Assembly (NCBI GenBank): GCA_951812925.1
Contig: OX638369.1
Location: 18,505,329-18,569,328, forward strand
Origin: Calliopum simillimum
Taxonomy: Eukaryota > Arthropoda > Insecta > Diptera > Lauxaniidae
DNA: 64,000 nt
Direction: 5' to 3'
Position 1 is the stretch's first letter; the number at the start of each line of letters is the position of its first letter. The notes beneath the pieces are model-generated. The model had not been told where the DNA came from, made no database searches, and saw nothing but the letters and a program-made list of their open reading frames with translations. This document shows positions 1 through 9,406 of the stretch, in pieces. The position numbers and the translations under genes were made by a program.

Positions 1-741
1 AATTTATTTTTAGTTGAATGAAATTTGATTTAATTTATAAAACAAACCGGTTATTTTTTGTTTATGTTTATATGTGACGTATCATTTTGTTTACATTTTT
101 TTAATAACAATTGATATAAGTCCACAACTTATTTTGTTGTCAGTCCAACTGGTTACCGGCTTTGGTATATAATCTATAAATTGTTTATATTATTATACGG
201 GCTAAACTTGTTGCGGCTTCATTAACTATTCGTTTACTCATATACATAATATTTGATTTCATTCTCACTCATTTTAGCTTAATGTTAATTTTTCTCCAAC
301 CGTGGGATTCCCTGACATTAATTTATTTTTAATTGAATCAAATTAGTTTTTAGTTTTAGAATCGTGCCGGTTATATTTTGTTTTTGTCTACATGTAATGT
401 AGTCATGAGCTTTGTTGACTTTGCATTGTTTGATCTAAAGTTTAATGTATAGAGTTTAATGAATAAATTTAATGATAGAATTGTCATATAGATTTTCAAT
501 CTGATGTTGGCCGATGAACTTTGTTATCCTCTCCTGGCAACTAGTATTATTTTTGTTAATTTAAAAATAAAAAAAAATATATCCCAAAGTTTGCGCATTC
601 TCAAAGTGGCCTTATTATTTCTGAACTATATACATACAAGTTAATTAAGTACAAAAAATTTCATCTTAAATAATGTTTCTTTTAATGAACCTCATCACCC
701 AACTAAGCATATTAAATATTTTTGCTTGAGTCATTGCAGTA
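1..741. other. A+T-rich non-coding stretch
   Basis: No open frame with protein-like composition and no recognisable repeat edge was seen here. A pogo-like element begins immediately to the right. Confidence 0.5.
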
Positions 742-1643
742 GGGTAAGGGAGGGAAATATGGACTGCGTGGGTAATATGGACCACATGGATATTTCCCAC
801 TGCGTACATAGGATTTACCGTTATTCATATTTGAACGTAACGCCGGTACCTAAAGCTTATGTCCGTGCGATTTTAGCGTTCGGCAAAGTCGCATGTTTCT
901 GTAAAGTTGCTTTTTCTAAAAAAGAGTTTTGTGATAATTTTTTCCCAGTGAGTAAATTTCATTATTTTACTTTAAAGACATGGTGTTTTTAAATAAATAG
1001 TTAATTATTTAAAGTCAGTGAATACCATTTATAATTTATCAGCACAAATTAGTTCATTAACCACAAGAGTTTTTGATAAAAAATCATCTATTTCACCAAC
1101 ACGTGGTGCGGGTAATATGGACCACCAAAGAAAAAGCCTCAAAAAACAAATGTATTTATCATATTTTTTAGATGGAGAATCTAGTTGCAGTTTTGATGAC
1201 CAGTCTGATGGTCATTATTTGTAATTTGTAAACTACAAATGAAAAGTAGGTGAAAAATGCATATAATGTAATACCTTTTACTCAAAAGATCGCCGTGGCG
1301 AATTTTGGGTTGAATGTGTAATCTGACGTTCTTGGAGTCATGAAAAATGTGCCGATTATGGAAGTGACATTTTTATATGCAACTTATGTACCAAATAAAC
1401 ATGTGAGGCAATATGGACTATATAGTCCATATAACACTACATTTTTTTTATCTTCATTTTGAGTATTTTCAGTTTTTTAATTTTTTTTTCTTTATCCTGG
1501 CAAGATATTTAACTAAAACTGAATCAGAGTAAAGGTAAATTGTTTCCTCTAATGAATGACATAAAATTAATTGTTTTGTTTTATGTTGTTTGAGTTTTAT
1601 TTAAAAAAGAAAGATTGGTGGTCCATATTTCCCTCCCTTACCC
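742..1643 (+). mobile_element. Pogo-like DNA transposon relic (family P1)
   Basis: The element has inverted ends, GGGTAAGGGAGGGAAATA on the left and its reverse complement on the right, bounded by TA on both sides (740-741 and 1644-1645). This fits the TA target duplication of the Tc1/mariner/pogo group. A family-specific motif, AATATGGAC preceded by GGGA or GGGT, recurs near 771, 1110 and 1410 and in both ends. A PHD-like cysteine/histidine remnant lies inside, as expected at the C-terminus of some insect pogo-like transposases. The 902-bp length and in-frame stops make it a dead, internally deleted copy. Confidence 0.7.
1018..1398 (+). pseudogene. Pogo-like transposase C-terminus, PHD-like finger remnant
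   Basis: One reading frame runs from 1018 to the TAA at 1396-1398 with four earlier in-frame stops. Its last part (1258-1395) shows a zinc-finger spacing: Cys-x2-Cys, then Cys-x2-(stop), then His-Glu-Lys-Cys, then Cys-x2-Cys, with a Trp-Ser before the His. The TGA stop sits exactly where a C4HC3 finger needs a cysteine and is one base away from a Cys codon. Insect pogo/Tigger-type transposases often end in such a finger, so the identity is inferred from this pattern and from the TA-flanked ends. The catalytic core is missing. A host PHD-protein fragment is possible but less likely given the position. Confidence 0.55.
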
Positions 1644-1645
1644 TA

Positions 1646-3001
1646 CTAATTATTCGACGCTCGATGCATAACACTGAAAAAACAAACAAAAAAAAAAAAA
1701 AAATAGAACCTTTCCATAAGCTGTATTTGCTTTTGCTGTGATTCTAAACAAATCTGTGCAAAGGGTTTAATATAGTGTGCGTATCGAGTTCTTCTGGATG
1801 TTGGCAAATTCGTCTGATGATATGATTGTGGTGATCAATATTATTGCTCGCATTGAACAGTAAGCTCAAACCAACAATGTTATCTGATTCATGCTTGTTT
1901 AGTAGCTAATAAAATATTTTTTATTGCTTTCGTTGGAATCTTTGTACAAATTTATGAACTTCAGAACTATTGATGGTATTAAGAGCCTAAAATAGTGTCA
2001 GAAATTATAAAATGAAGACATTTCTATTATGTTTTTGTTTTTTAAAATTTTTTTTATTAATATCTTCTTTTTAAGCGTTTTGCAACGTATGTATACGTTA
2101 AGTCATTTTTCACTAGCAAATTTTTTGTGCAAAATTTACTGTTTGTGCTTGCAACTTTCTTTTTCCACAAAAAAAAAAAAAAAAAACAATTCTAATGAAA
2201 AATTGGCTTTCAACATGAATGAATGGGCTATTGTTCATGCGTTGCGGCGCCCAAACGTATGCTATGCTTTGCATAAGGAAAAAGTCTTCCGCTACGTGGG
2301 TAAAACATAATTTGAAGCATAATCTAATATTGCTGGCAATTGAGCTAAGCAATAACTTCAAAGTCAAAGTGCGTAACTAATGCCAACTAATTTTTTAATG
2401 TTTGCTAACTGCCGAAAAAATATAATTTTGTTGCCTGCTTAGAGGCGCACAGCAGTGAGTGTGTGGAGCGCTTACTAAGCCATAGCTTAAAATGCTTTGT
2501 TTCTTAAAGTGTTTATTCTTCTAAAGCAATGTTAGGTGCATCTACGATGTTGTTAAAAAAAAATTACCAGAAAATGACAGAAAATTCAAAAACTTTAAAT
2601 ATACACATATCTGCATATGCATGTATGTACTTGAATTGAGGTAACACCATCATAAAAGCGATTTTCAAAACAAAAATGCAAAAAATTTCTCATGCGCACA
2701 TTATTGCATAGGGGTATGCATGAGATATGCAAATAAGTCAACATAAAATATTTTCGATTTGTAGTCAGTGGGGTTTGCATATATTGGTTTTGTGGTTTGT
2801 GACTGCTAAAGCGAATTTTGCATACGCGAGTGTGTGATGTAAGGGGTATTTTTTTTTAAGGGTTTTCATTGATTTTGTACATGAAATGGTATTTAAAGTG
2901 CAGATGTTGTAATTTAAAGACAACTAAAATTCGACCATTAACACAACAGTGTCTGAGTATTTTCTCATCAAAGTTTCCCTTATAAGTCATATGAATATTG
3001 A
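1646..3001. other. Non-coding stretch
   Basis: The stretch is A+T-rich with short A or T runs (near 1681 and 2168). Short open frames here have no protein-like composition. Nothing else was recognised. Confidence 0.45.
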
Positions 3002-3215
3002 CGAAATGACGGCCATGTTTTAAAAAATCTTAAAAATTAATTCTCCCAAAATCGTTTTTTTAATTTTTTTATGCAGAAATCTTTTGAAAAACAAATGTTT
3101 TTCATCCACCTTTTAAAAGATTTCCGTAAAAACAAATTTCAGAAAAAAAAATTTTTTTTGCGAAAATTAATTTTTAAGATTTTTCAAAACATTGCCGTCA
3201 TTTCGAGTACGAGTG
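3002..3215. repeat. Small foldback (inverted repeat) element
   Basis: The left side begins CGAAATGACGGCCATGTTTT and the right side ends with a near reverse complement (ATTGCCGTCATTTCG at 3200-3214). The arms also share AAAAATCTTAAAAATTAATT in opposite orientation. The whole is a MITE-like palindrome of about 210 bp with no coding content. No target duplication was identified. Confidence 0.55.
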
Positions 3216-3565
3216 TGTATATTCTTCACATGATTTTTCATAGCAGAAGCTTATATGTTGGAAAAATAAATCAACCACAGATTTAAGTCATAAAAAAGGG
3301 CTCATAAAATTTAATTCAATAAAAAAAGATGCAGAGAAACTTAAAATAATTTTATTTCATTCTCAACAAAATCTCTTTGACAAATCCATTAAAATCGATT
3401 TTGTGTTAAAAAGCGCTTTGCAGCTACTTTAAAATTTTATTACCAAAAACGTGGTGCCTTCAATCGATGGCAATAAATGAACAAATCAATTTCAGAACTT
3501 TGACTTACTTTAGCGCACAGTGGTATATTTCCATGTCACTTGGAGCTCAAAAAAGAGCTTCTTCG
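3216..3565. other. Non-coding stretch before a TTAA-bounded element
   Basis: No gene or repeat was recognised between the small foldback and the TTAA at 3566-3569. Confidence 0.4.
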
Positions 3566-4004
3566 TTAACACTCAAATCCACATCATGGGTAAAATTTAC
3601 CCATGCGAAGTTTGTTTTCGTAAAAATTCGCTAAAAAACGAACAAAGAAACGAAGTAAGCACATGTAAATTACCTCACTGTATTCTGCTTTTGTTGTGGG
3701 TTTTGTCGTCAGCGGTCATCGTCGGTTGCTGGAGTTATAGCGTTTTAATTTTTTTTTTCGGGTAAATTTTACCCATGTTGTGGACTTATGTAAGTTTTTT
3801 TTTTTTTCGTTTTGATTGAAAATAGTAAAAAATGGCACGAAAAAGAGTAAAACATGACGACGAAATAAATAAAATTTTGAAAAGAATTGAATTCTCATTG
3901 TTTCAACCAAAGCTAAAAAGCAGATGCCAAATCATACAGCTTCGAAAAAGTTTGAAGGAGCTTATAATGAAAATTTTTCGTACTTTTAGTCCACTCTGAA
4001 AACA

Positions 4005-4140
4005 ACCAATTTTGTACTGGAAAAACCTGTGAGATGTTTTTAATGTCCAGCAAAAAAAGACCGAAAAACTAAAAACGTTTGAATTTGTTGTAAAAAACCT
4101 TTTTGTTCTGAGCATAGGGCTATGATTTGCAGTACATGCA
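4005..4140 (+). pseudogene. piggyBac-type transposase C-terminal cysteine-rich domain remnant
   Basis: One frame contains Arg-Cys-x2-Cys, Pro-x-Lys-Lys-Asp-Arg-Lys-Thr-Lys, Cys-Cys-Lys-Lys-Pro-x-Cys, Glu-His and a closing Cys-x2-Cys. This order is typical of the C-terminal cross-brace zinc domain of insect piggyBac-derived transposases. Two in-frame stops (4041-4043 and one after Asn-Val) show it is dead. No DDD catalytic domain is present upstream. Position inside TTAA-bounded ends supports the call. Confidence 0.6.
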
Positions 4141-5191
4141 CATCCTTATTTGATTTATTTTTTTGGTAGGGTAAGCTGGGGTACATTTGACACCGGGGCA
4201 CATTTGACTTTGCCATTTTCGGTGTGAACACGCCTTTCGAACCAAAAACCTGAAATGCAGAAACATAACTAATTAAAGTGGAAGCAACGTAATGAACTTT
4301 GGCAGTTCTCTTTCAACTCCTCCCGCGCTAATACGCTTTTTTAACTTTTTGTGCATTTTTTTGTTATTTTCGACATCTTGTTCGTAAGGGTTTTGCAAAT
4401 AAAGTTGTAATTTTTTTTAAAAGTAAGTATGAAAATTTGGTAGCACTAACCTTTATAATTAATGGAATAAAAGTGTTTTTTATCAAGGTCAAATAGTTTA
4501 AATTTTAAAATATTTTTAATTCTTCAAGAGATTTTGGGGCACATTTGACTTTTGCCGAAGGGGCACATTTGACGTTCGTCCAGACATATGTTTGTGTATT
4601 TTAGAAGATTTTTTAGTGTTATCTTTTTAAAGATATGGTATACCATTATAAAATGAAGACGAACAGACGCGATGGCGATGAAAAAAAGTTAAATACGCTA
4701 TTTCTAATATCGGAAACCAGATAGAAACTCCGACTTCCGACACAAAATCCATCTCATTTGATTTAGATTTTTGAATAGATGCTTTCCAAGTCCTCTACCA
4801 CTTATATTAATTTGAAAATCTGGATGGATGAATTCCCGAAGTAAACATATTACAAAAATCATCATTAATGCGAAGTTTTTAATAATTATCAAATTGATTG
4901 GAAGTGAGCCCCATCATGTGAAAGCGCTGCAGATATCTTGACGATGGTGTTAACCAAAATCCAGACCAAAGAAATTTCCATCAAACTGGGTCTTAACAAA
5001 CATTTTATGTTGATGTTTTCATTAGGGGCGTTGTTGGAAATTGTACTTTATACTTATATATTGTCCTTGGGAAATCTGGCGAAAAATTCAAAAACCCATT
5101 TATTTATGTGGGAGATATTGTAGAAGTAATTAGCTATACTTGATAAAGATCAGTTATTTGAGAAAAGTTTCACCATTAAGTTGGGTTTTTA

Positions 5192-5778
5192 CAGGGTGCT
5201 CCATCTTTTATGTCGGTATGTAAACGCTGAATAACTTTCACATTTACCAACCGATTGATTGCATCAGATATGTTTTGGAAACATCAATTCAGTACAATTT
5301 TTGCTATGGATCGCTTCACACCAAAACAACGCGCTGAAATAGTGACACTTTACATCGAAAACAGTCGTTCCATTGTGTTAACTCAAGTGGATATCGGAAA
5401 AAATATCGCGGCAAAAAGGCACCATCTGACAATACTATTCGTCGTTTCCCCCCCGGACTTCTTTTTGTGAGGTTATCTGAAAAGCAAGGCTTACGCCAAC
5501 CAGCTTCAAACTATTGACGAGCTCAAGGCAAACATTCGTGCTGAAATCGACGCTATAACACCCGAGATGCTCGTAAAGGTAATGACAAACGCAGAAAAAA
5601 GGAGTCATTTTGTAATTGCTAATAAAGGTGGCCACTTAATTGATATTGTTTTCAAAAACTAGTCCAAAAAAATTGTAAAGAACCAAACTGAATAAAAATA
5701 CATCACTTATAGAAATCGGTTGTTTTTTTTCAAAGTTATTCAATGTTTACATACCGACACAAAAGATGGAGCACCCTG
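5192..5778 (+). mobile_element. Mariner-like deletion derivative nested in P2
   Basis: The ends are near-perfect inverted repeats of about 45 bp starting CAGGGTGCTCCATCTTTTAT, with TA on both sides (5190-5191 and 5779-5780). Inside are only the two ends of a transposase gene. The target lies in the P2 copy at 4169-6207, so this insertion is younger than that element. The corresponding stretch is missing from the shorter P2 copy at 61504-62462. Confidence 0.8.
5306..5662 (+). pseudogene. Internally deleted mariner-like transposase (N- and C-termini only)
   Basis: The start codon at 5306 opens a frame of the helix-turn-helix type seen at the N-terminus of DUF4817 transposases (Phe-Thr-Pro-Lys-Gln-Arg-Ala-Glu-Ile-Val, later Ala-Pro-Ser-x-x-Thr-Ile-Arg-Arg after a shift). 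Near 5450 it joins, out of frame, to the usual C-terminus: Pro-Pro-Asp-Phe-Phe-Leu-(stop)-Gly-Tyr-Leu-Lys, with TGA where a Trp codon is expected, ending in His-Leu-x-Asp-Ile-Val-Phe-Lys before TAG at 5660-5662. About two thirds of the gene, including most of the catalytic core, is gone. It can only be moved by a transposase supplied elsewhere. Confidence 0.7.
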
Positions 5779-6323
5779 TATAAAACCGGAAACGAAGATG
5801 TTTGCCTGACACATTCACGCACTAAATACGTATTTGACATCGACTTCTCATATTTATATATGAAATAAGTCTTCGTTAGTACATACATACTTATAATTTG
5901 TATTTAAATGAAAAAAATATATGTATTAATTTTTTGTTTAATGTTTCTGTGTTATTTTTGTGAGTGTCAAATGTGCCCCTTGCAATGTCAAATGTGCCCC
6001 GTACCTGGGGCACATTTGACAAAATGACTTTTTTTGAAAAAATTTATAAAAGGACTATTAATGCAGTTTTTTTGAAATTTTTTTTTCATGGGTTTTCATC
6101 TTAAATAATCAATGTTTCAGAAAAAGTAAAGAGTACTAAGATCGTGCAATAATTTTTAAAGATACAGGTCTTTGAAAATTTAGTGTCAAATGTGCCCCAG
6201 TCTCCCCTACTTTTTTATGATCTTGTATAAAAAATTTTTAAATATTATTTAATTGAATTGATAATAATATAAAAATCCTTTAATTTATTTATATAAAAAA
6301 TGTAGTTTCTTACAAAAAACATT

Positions 6324-7205
6324 GGGTGCTATTCTTGATTCCGTCGGAAAGCATTTTCCGCGCGGAAGCAAATTTTGCTATTATTGATTCCGAAAATAAG
6401 ATACATCTGTCATCTCTGTTCCGCAAAAGTGATAAATTTGGCATTGTTGTTTCCGCAAATAATTTGACAAATTTAACAACCCTGACATCGAAGTGACGTT
6501 CATTTTTGTGTATTCTTGATTCCGACGGATAGATATATTTCAGTAGTTTCCTTCCGCGAAATTTTTGTGACGGAACGACAATAAAAAGTTAAAAATGCAT
6601 GCTTTTTTGATAATTTTGCTCTTTTTATTGATAAGGAAATTAAGCTAAATATTAAATATCAATTTTAAACAATTTACTACTACACAATAGTCGGTTTAAT
6701 TAAAAATTACAAAATTTATTTTTAAAATAAAACTCAAAATTCATAAAACAATACATTTCATTTTATTTTATTAAATAAAGGAAACGATTCATCTTTATGA
6801 TGTATATCTCATATAGAAGAACCTCGCTGCGGTGATCAAACGATGAAATGTAATCACTTGGAAAAAACAAATGATCAACACTTTTTTACAGAAAACAACT
6901 TTGAAGAAACACGCGTCTTCACCGAACTCTAAAATGTATAGATAATTAATGCTTAAATCGCACTAAAAAAGCTATTTTATTCACATGATATTTACAAAAA
7001 ATTATCAAAGATTCATAATTTTCCTTTGTTGACACTTCTAATTTTTTTTATCCTTTGTCATCTGTCAAAATGTTCTTATTTCAGGGTTTCCAATATTCTC
7101 GTTCGATATTCCTCTACCGTCGGAATCAATAATAGTAGTTTTCATATCGAACGATATTTCTTTCCGCGAAAATTTCCTTATCGAACGGAATCAATAATAG
7201 CACCC
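6324..7205. mobile_element. Non-autonomous inverted-terminal element, possibly Harbinger-like
   Basis: The left end GGGTGCTATTCTTGATTCCG and the right end (its reverse complement with one change) enclose 882 bp without coding content. ATT lies directly outside both ends (6321-6323 and 7206-7208), a possible 3-bp duplication as seen in PIF/Harbinger elements. The core TTGATTCCG and its variants recur near both ends and within the first 220 bp. No transposase was seen, so the superfamily is a guess from the duplication length and the GGG start. Confidence 0.65.
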
Positions 7206-7596
7206 ATTATATTTTTTTTTTTTTTTTGTGTTTCAAAAAATTGCCAATGAATTAATGTAAAAATTATTTATTTTCAAAGTTTTCTTAAAATATATGTAAA
7301 AAACACCAGATATGGCTTATTTTCCTTTCAATTCGCCTTGGTATTAGATTGCCAAGGTAGAAATAACTAAGTTTCGTTAAAAATTTGAGATACTGACCAA
7401 TACAGAATGTTTTTAAGTTATGGGTAAAATTTACCCATAATGTGGACTTGTGTTGCTTAAAATATGTTGGGGAGATGAGGGTTAACAATAACAATCTGCC
7501 GTAGGAAAAATTTAATAGAATTGAGACGTGACACACTCATTACAAGTAAAAATTTCATCGTTTTATTGTAGGAGTGAATTTCATAAAGTGATAATA

Positions 7597-8060
7597 CGAG
7601 GCCAGTTTGGTAAGTACGAGGGTATTTGAATAAAATATATTTTTTTCCGCAAAAACATAGTCTTTAGTTAGCTTGATACGTTAAGTTCAGCGTTTTTCAA
7701 ATTTGTTCATTCCTTCCAAACAATTGGTTTCCTCATGGTTCTCAAAATATGCGTTTATTTCAGTAATGTCCTCATTATTCGACCCAAATCTCTTACTGCC
7801 GAGAAGGCTAAATCTGGAGAAAATGCTGGATGGAGTAGTCCAATTTATGAGTTTTTTGCATGGTGACTACAAACGTGTACACCTGCAAATTACCTCGATC
7901 AAAAATTTTTTTTTCTTTACCAAATGCGGTCATTTCTCGGAATAATCTTCGACAGTTATCGTTCTTGAGTTAATTCCACAAGGTAATAGAAGACGTATCC
8001 CCAAAACAGATCTTGTTGACTGACAGACCCACATTGGCCTTCTTTGGTGAAGAAGAAGAC
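7597..8060 (-). pseudogene. Mariner-family transposase relic (C-terminal half)
   Basis: Read on the minus strand, several short frames join to a mariner C-terminal pattern: a stretch like Lys-x-Asn-Val-Gly-Leu-Ser, a Ser-Pro-Asp-Leu-Ala box near 7800, then a stretch with Arg-Phe-x-Ser-Asn, Ala-Tyr-Phe-Glu, Glu-Gly-Met and Lys-Asp-Tyr-Val. These match the spacing of the region around and after the third catalytic Asp in Tc1/mariner transposases. Frames change and stops occur throughout, so it is an old fossil. The 3' edge may be the TA at 7595-7596 followed by CGAGGCCAGTTTGG. The N-terminal half was not found. Confidence 0.5.
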
Positions 8061-8099
8061 TCAACAAACTTTAATTGATTCATTTTCCGGGGCACCCGA

Positions 8100-9262
8100 A
8101 AGTTCTCGAAGGCTGTATAGTTAAAACGATGAATATCATCTAGATACACAAGAAGGAAAACATCTATGACGGAGTATCAATAAGCTTTAATTGATTCATT
8201 TCCAAAGGTCCCCCGAAGACTTCAAAATCAAATCGAAGAATATCTAGATTTTCAATTGCTGTCCTCAGTGTCAGATTGAAATTCAGTTGGATTACCTCAA
8301 AAAAACGTTTTCAGTATAGCATTTTGAAGCTTTGGCTTATATGGGAGGTGCCACTCCCTCTTTTCCGATATCGTCTAGTTTTTGCTCAGAGCTTGCATTT
8401 ATAGTTCTTAATGTCTGAGTGAAATTTTGTTGGATTGTCTTGAAAAATGCTTCCTGTATGAATTTTGAAACTTTTGCTTATATGGGAGGCGCCTTGCCTT
8501 CTTGTCCGAGTTCGCCTAGTTTTTGCTCAGAGCTTGCGCTTACCGTCCTTAGTATTTAAGTATGAGTATTATGGTTGTATTGTTGTGAAAAGTATCCTAA
8601 AGTTGCATTTTAAATATATTTTTTGTATGGGCGGTAAAGTTGACCGACTTCTCTCGTTTTCAATTAATCGACCTAACTTTGACGACAGGGTAAAAAATTT
8701 CATTAGTGATGAGCAAAATTAGTCTTGGCCTTGCGTCTTGTTCTTGGTCTTGCTAATATTGCGAGACCAAGACCAAGACCAAGATGCTCATTTTTTTGCA
8801 AGACCAAAACCAAGACTGCTATGGTCTTGGTCTTGGTCTTGCTCACGATAATTGTCAAGACCAAGACTGCTTTTCAGTCTTGCTAATTTATAGTTAAAAG
8901 TTGAAGATAAAATCATTTTGGCATCTTAAAAACCCAACTGCTTTGGCAAAATGTGGTTTTGAATACTTAATATCCCTGAAAATTTTTTCAAGACTAAGAC
9001 CGAGACCAAGACTTAATGAGCAACATCAAAACCAAGACTCAATATCAAAACCAAGACCAAGACTCAGTGTGCAAGAACAAGGCCAAGACCAAGACTGCTA
9101 TGGTCTTGGTTTGCTTATCACTAAATTTCATCGAATTATCTTGCTCCCAAAAACTATTAAAATGATTTCAACGGACAGACAGACAGACAAACATCCAGAC
9201 AGATAGATATGGCTTATCGACTCACTACAAAGTGAATATACCCTGGATGTAGGGTATAAAAA
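8100..9262 (-). repeat. Interspersed repeat family R, copy C (minus strand)
   Basis: On the minus strand it opens with TTTTTATACCCTACATCCAG and continues like copies at 23239-24021 and 42893-43933: the bases after CACTTTGT, a GAGTCGAT block, a run of GTCTG units, a block with CAAGATAATTC, and then imperfect units of about 120-140 bp containing CTCCCATATAAGC. It has no coding capacity. It is interrupted at 8704-9123 by a hAT-like MITE. The low-coordinate end fades out around 8100. Confidence 0.65.
8704..9123. mobile_element. hAT-like MITE built of AAGACC hexamers
   Basis: A perfect 8-bp direct repeat, AATTTCAT, flanks it (8696-8703 and 9124-9131). The ends are inverted repeats TAGTGATGAGCAAA and TAGTGATAAGCAAA. 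An 8-bp duplication and this end sequence fit the hAT superfamily. Almost the whole interior is degenerate AAGACC / CTTGGT hexamer array in both orientations. It interrupts repeat R copy C, whose two halves line up with other R copies once the insertion is removed. Confidence 0.8.
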
Positions 9263-9406
9263 GACAATTTCCATAACTTCGATTCCTGTGGGCCAATTAT
9301 GACAGCTTTTTTTAGAATGTGCAGAATTTTATCGGGTTTTTAATGTTCATAGGTACATTTCATTATTTTATTTATCAATTTTAAAAATTTTTTCTAAATT
9401 ACAATA

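Larger units (their letters stand above)
4169..6207 (+). mobile_element. Pogo-like element, family P2, copy 1
   Basis: Inverted ends GGGTAAGCTGGGG and GGGGAGACTGGGG (read inward), each followed by the motif GGGGCACATTTGAC or a one-base variant, lie between TA dinucleotides (4167-4168 and 6208-6209). The motif recurs inside near 4192, 4536, 4560 and 6006, and in reverse near 5968, 5987 and 6185. A short frame from 4635 (Tyr-Lys-x-Lys-Thr-Asn-Arg near its start) resembles the N-terminus of pogo-like transposases, but the match is short. A second copy lies at 61504-62462. A 587-bp element is nested at 5192-5778. Confidence 0.7.
3570..7456 (+). mobile_element. piggyBac-like relic, broken by nested elements
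   Basis: Both ends abut TTAA (3566-3569 and 7457-7460), the piggyBac target site. The ends share an inverted sequence reading about CAAATCCACATCATGGG, followed by the palindrome TGGGTAAAATTTACCCA; another copy, in the opposite orientation, lies at 3761-3790. A C-terminal cysteine-rich piggyBac-type remnant lies at 4005-4140. Without the insertions at 4169-6207 and 6324-7205 the body is about 1 kb, so this is a deletion derivative. The TIR is not the canonical CCC start, and its two ends differ by 1-2 bases in spacing from the TTAA, so the exact edge is uncertain. Confidence 0.5.
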
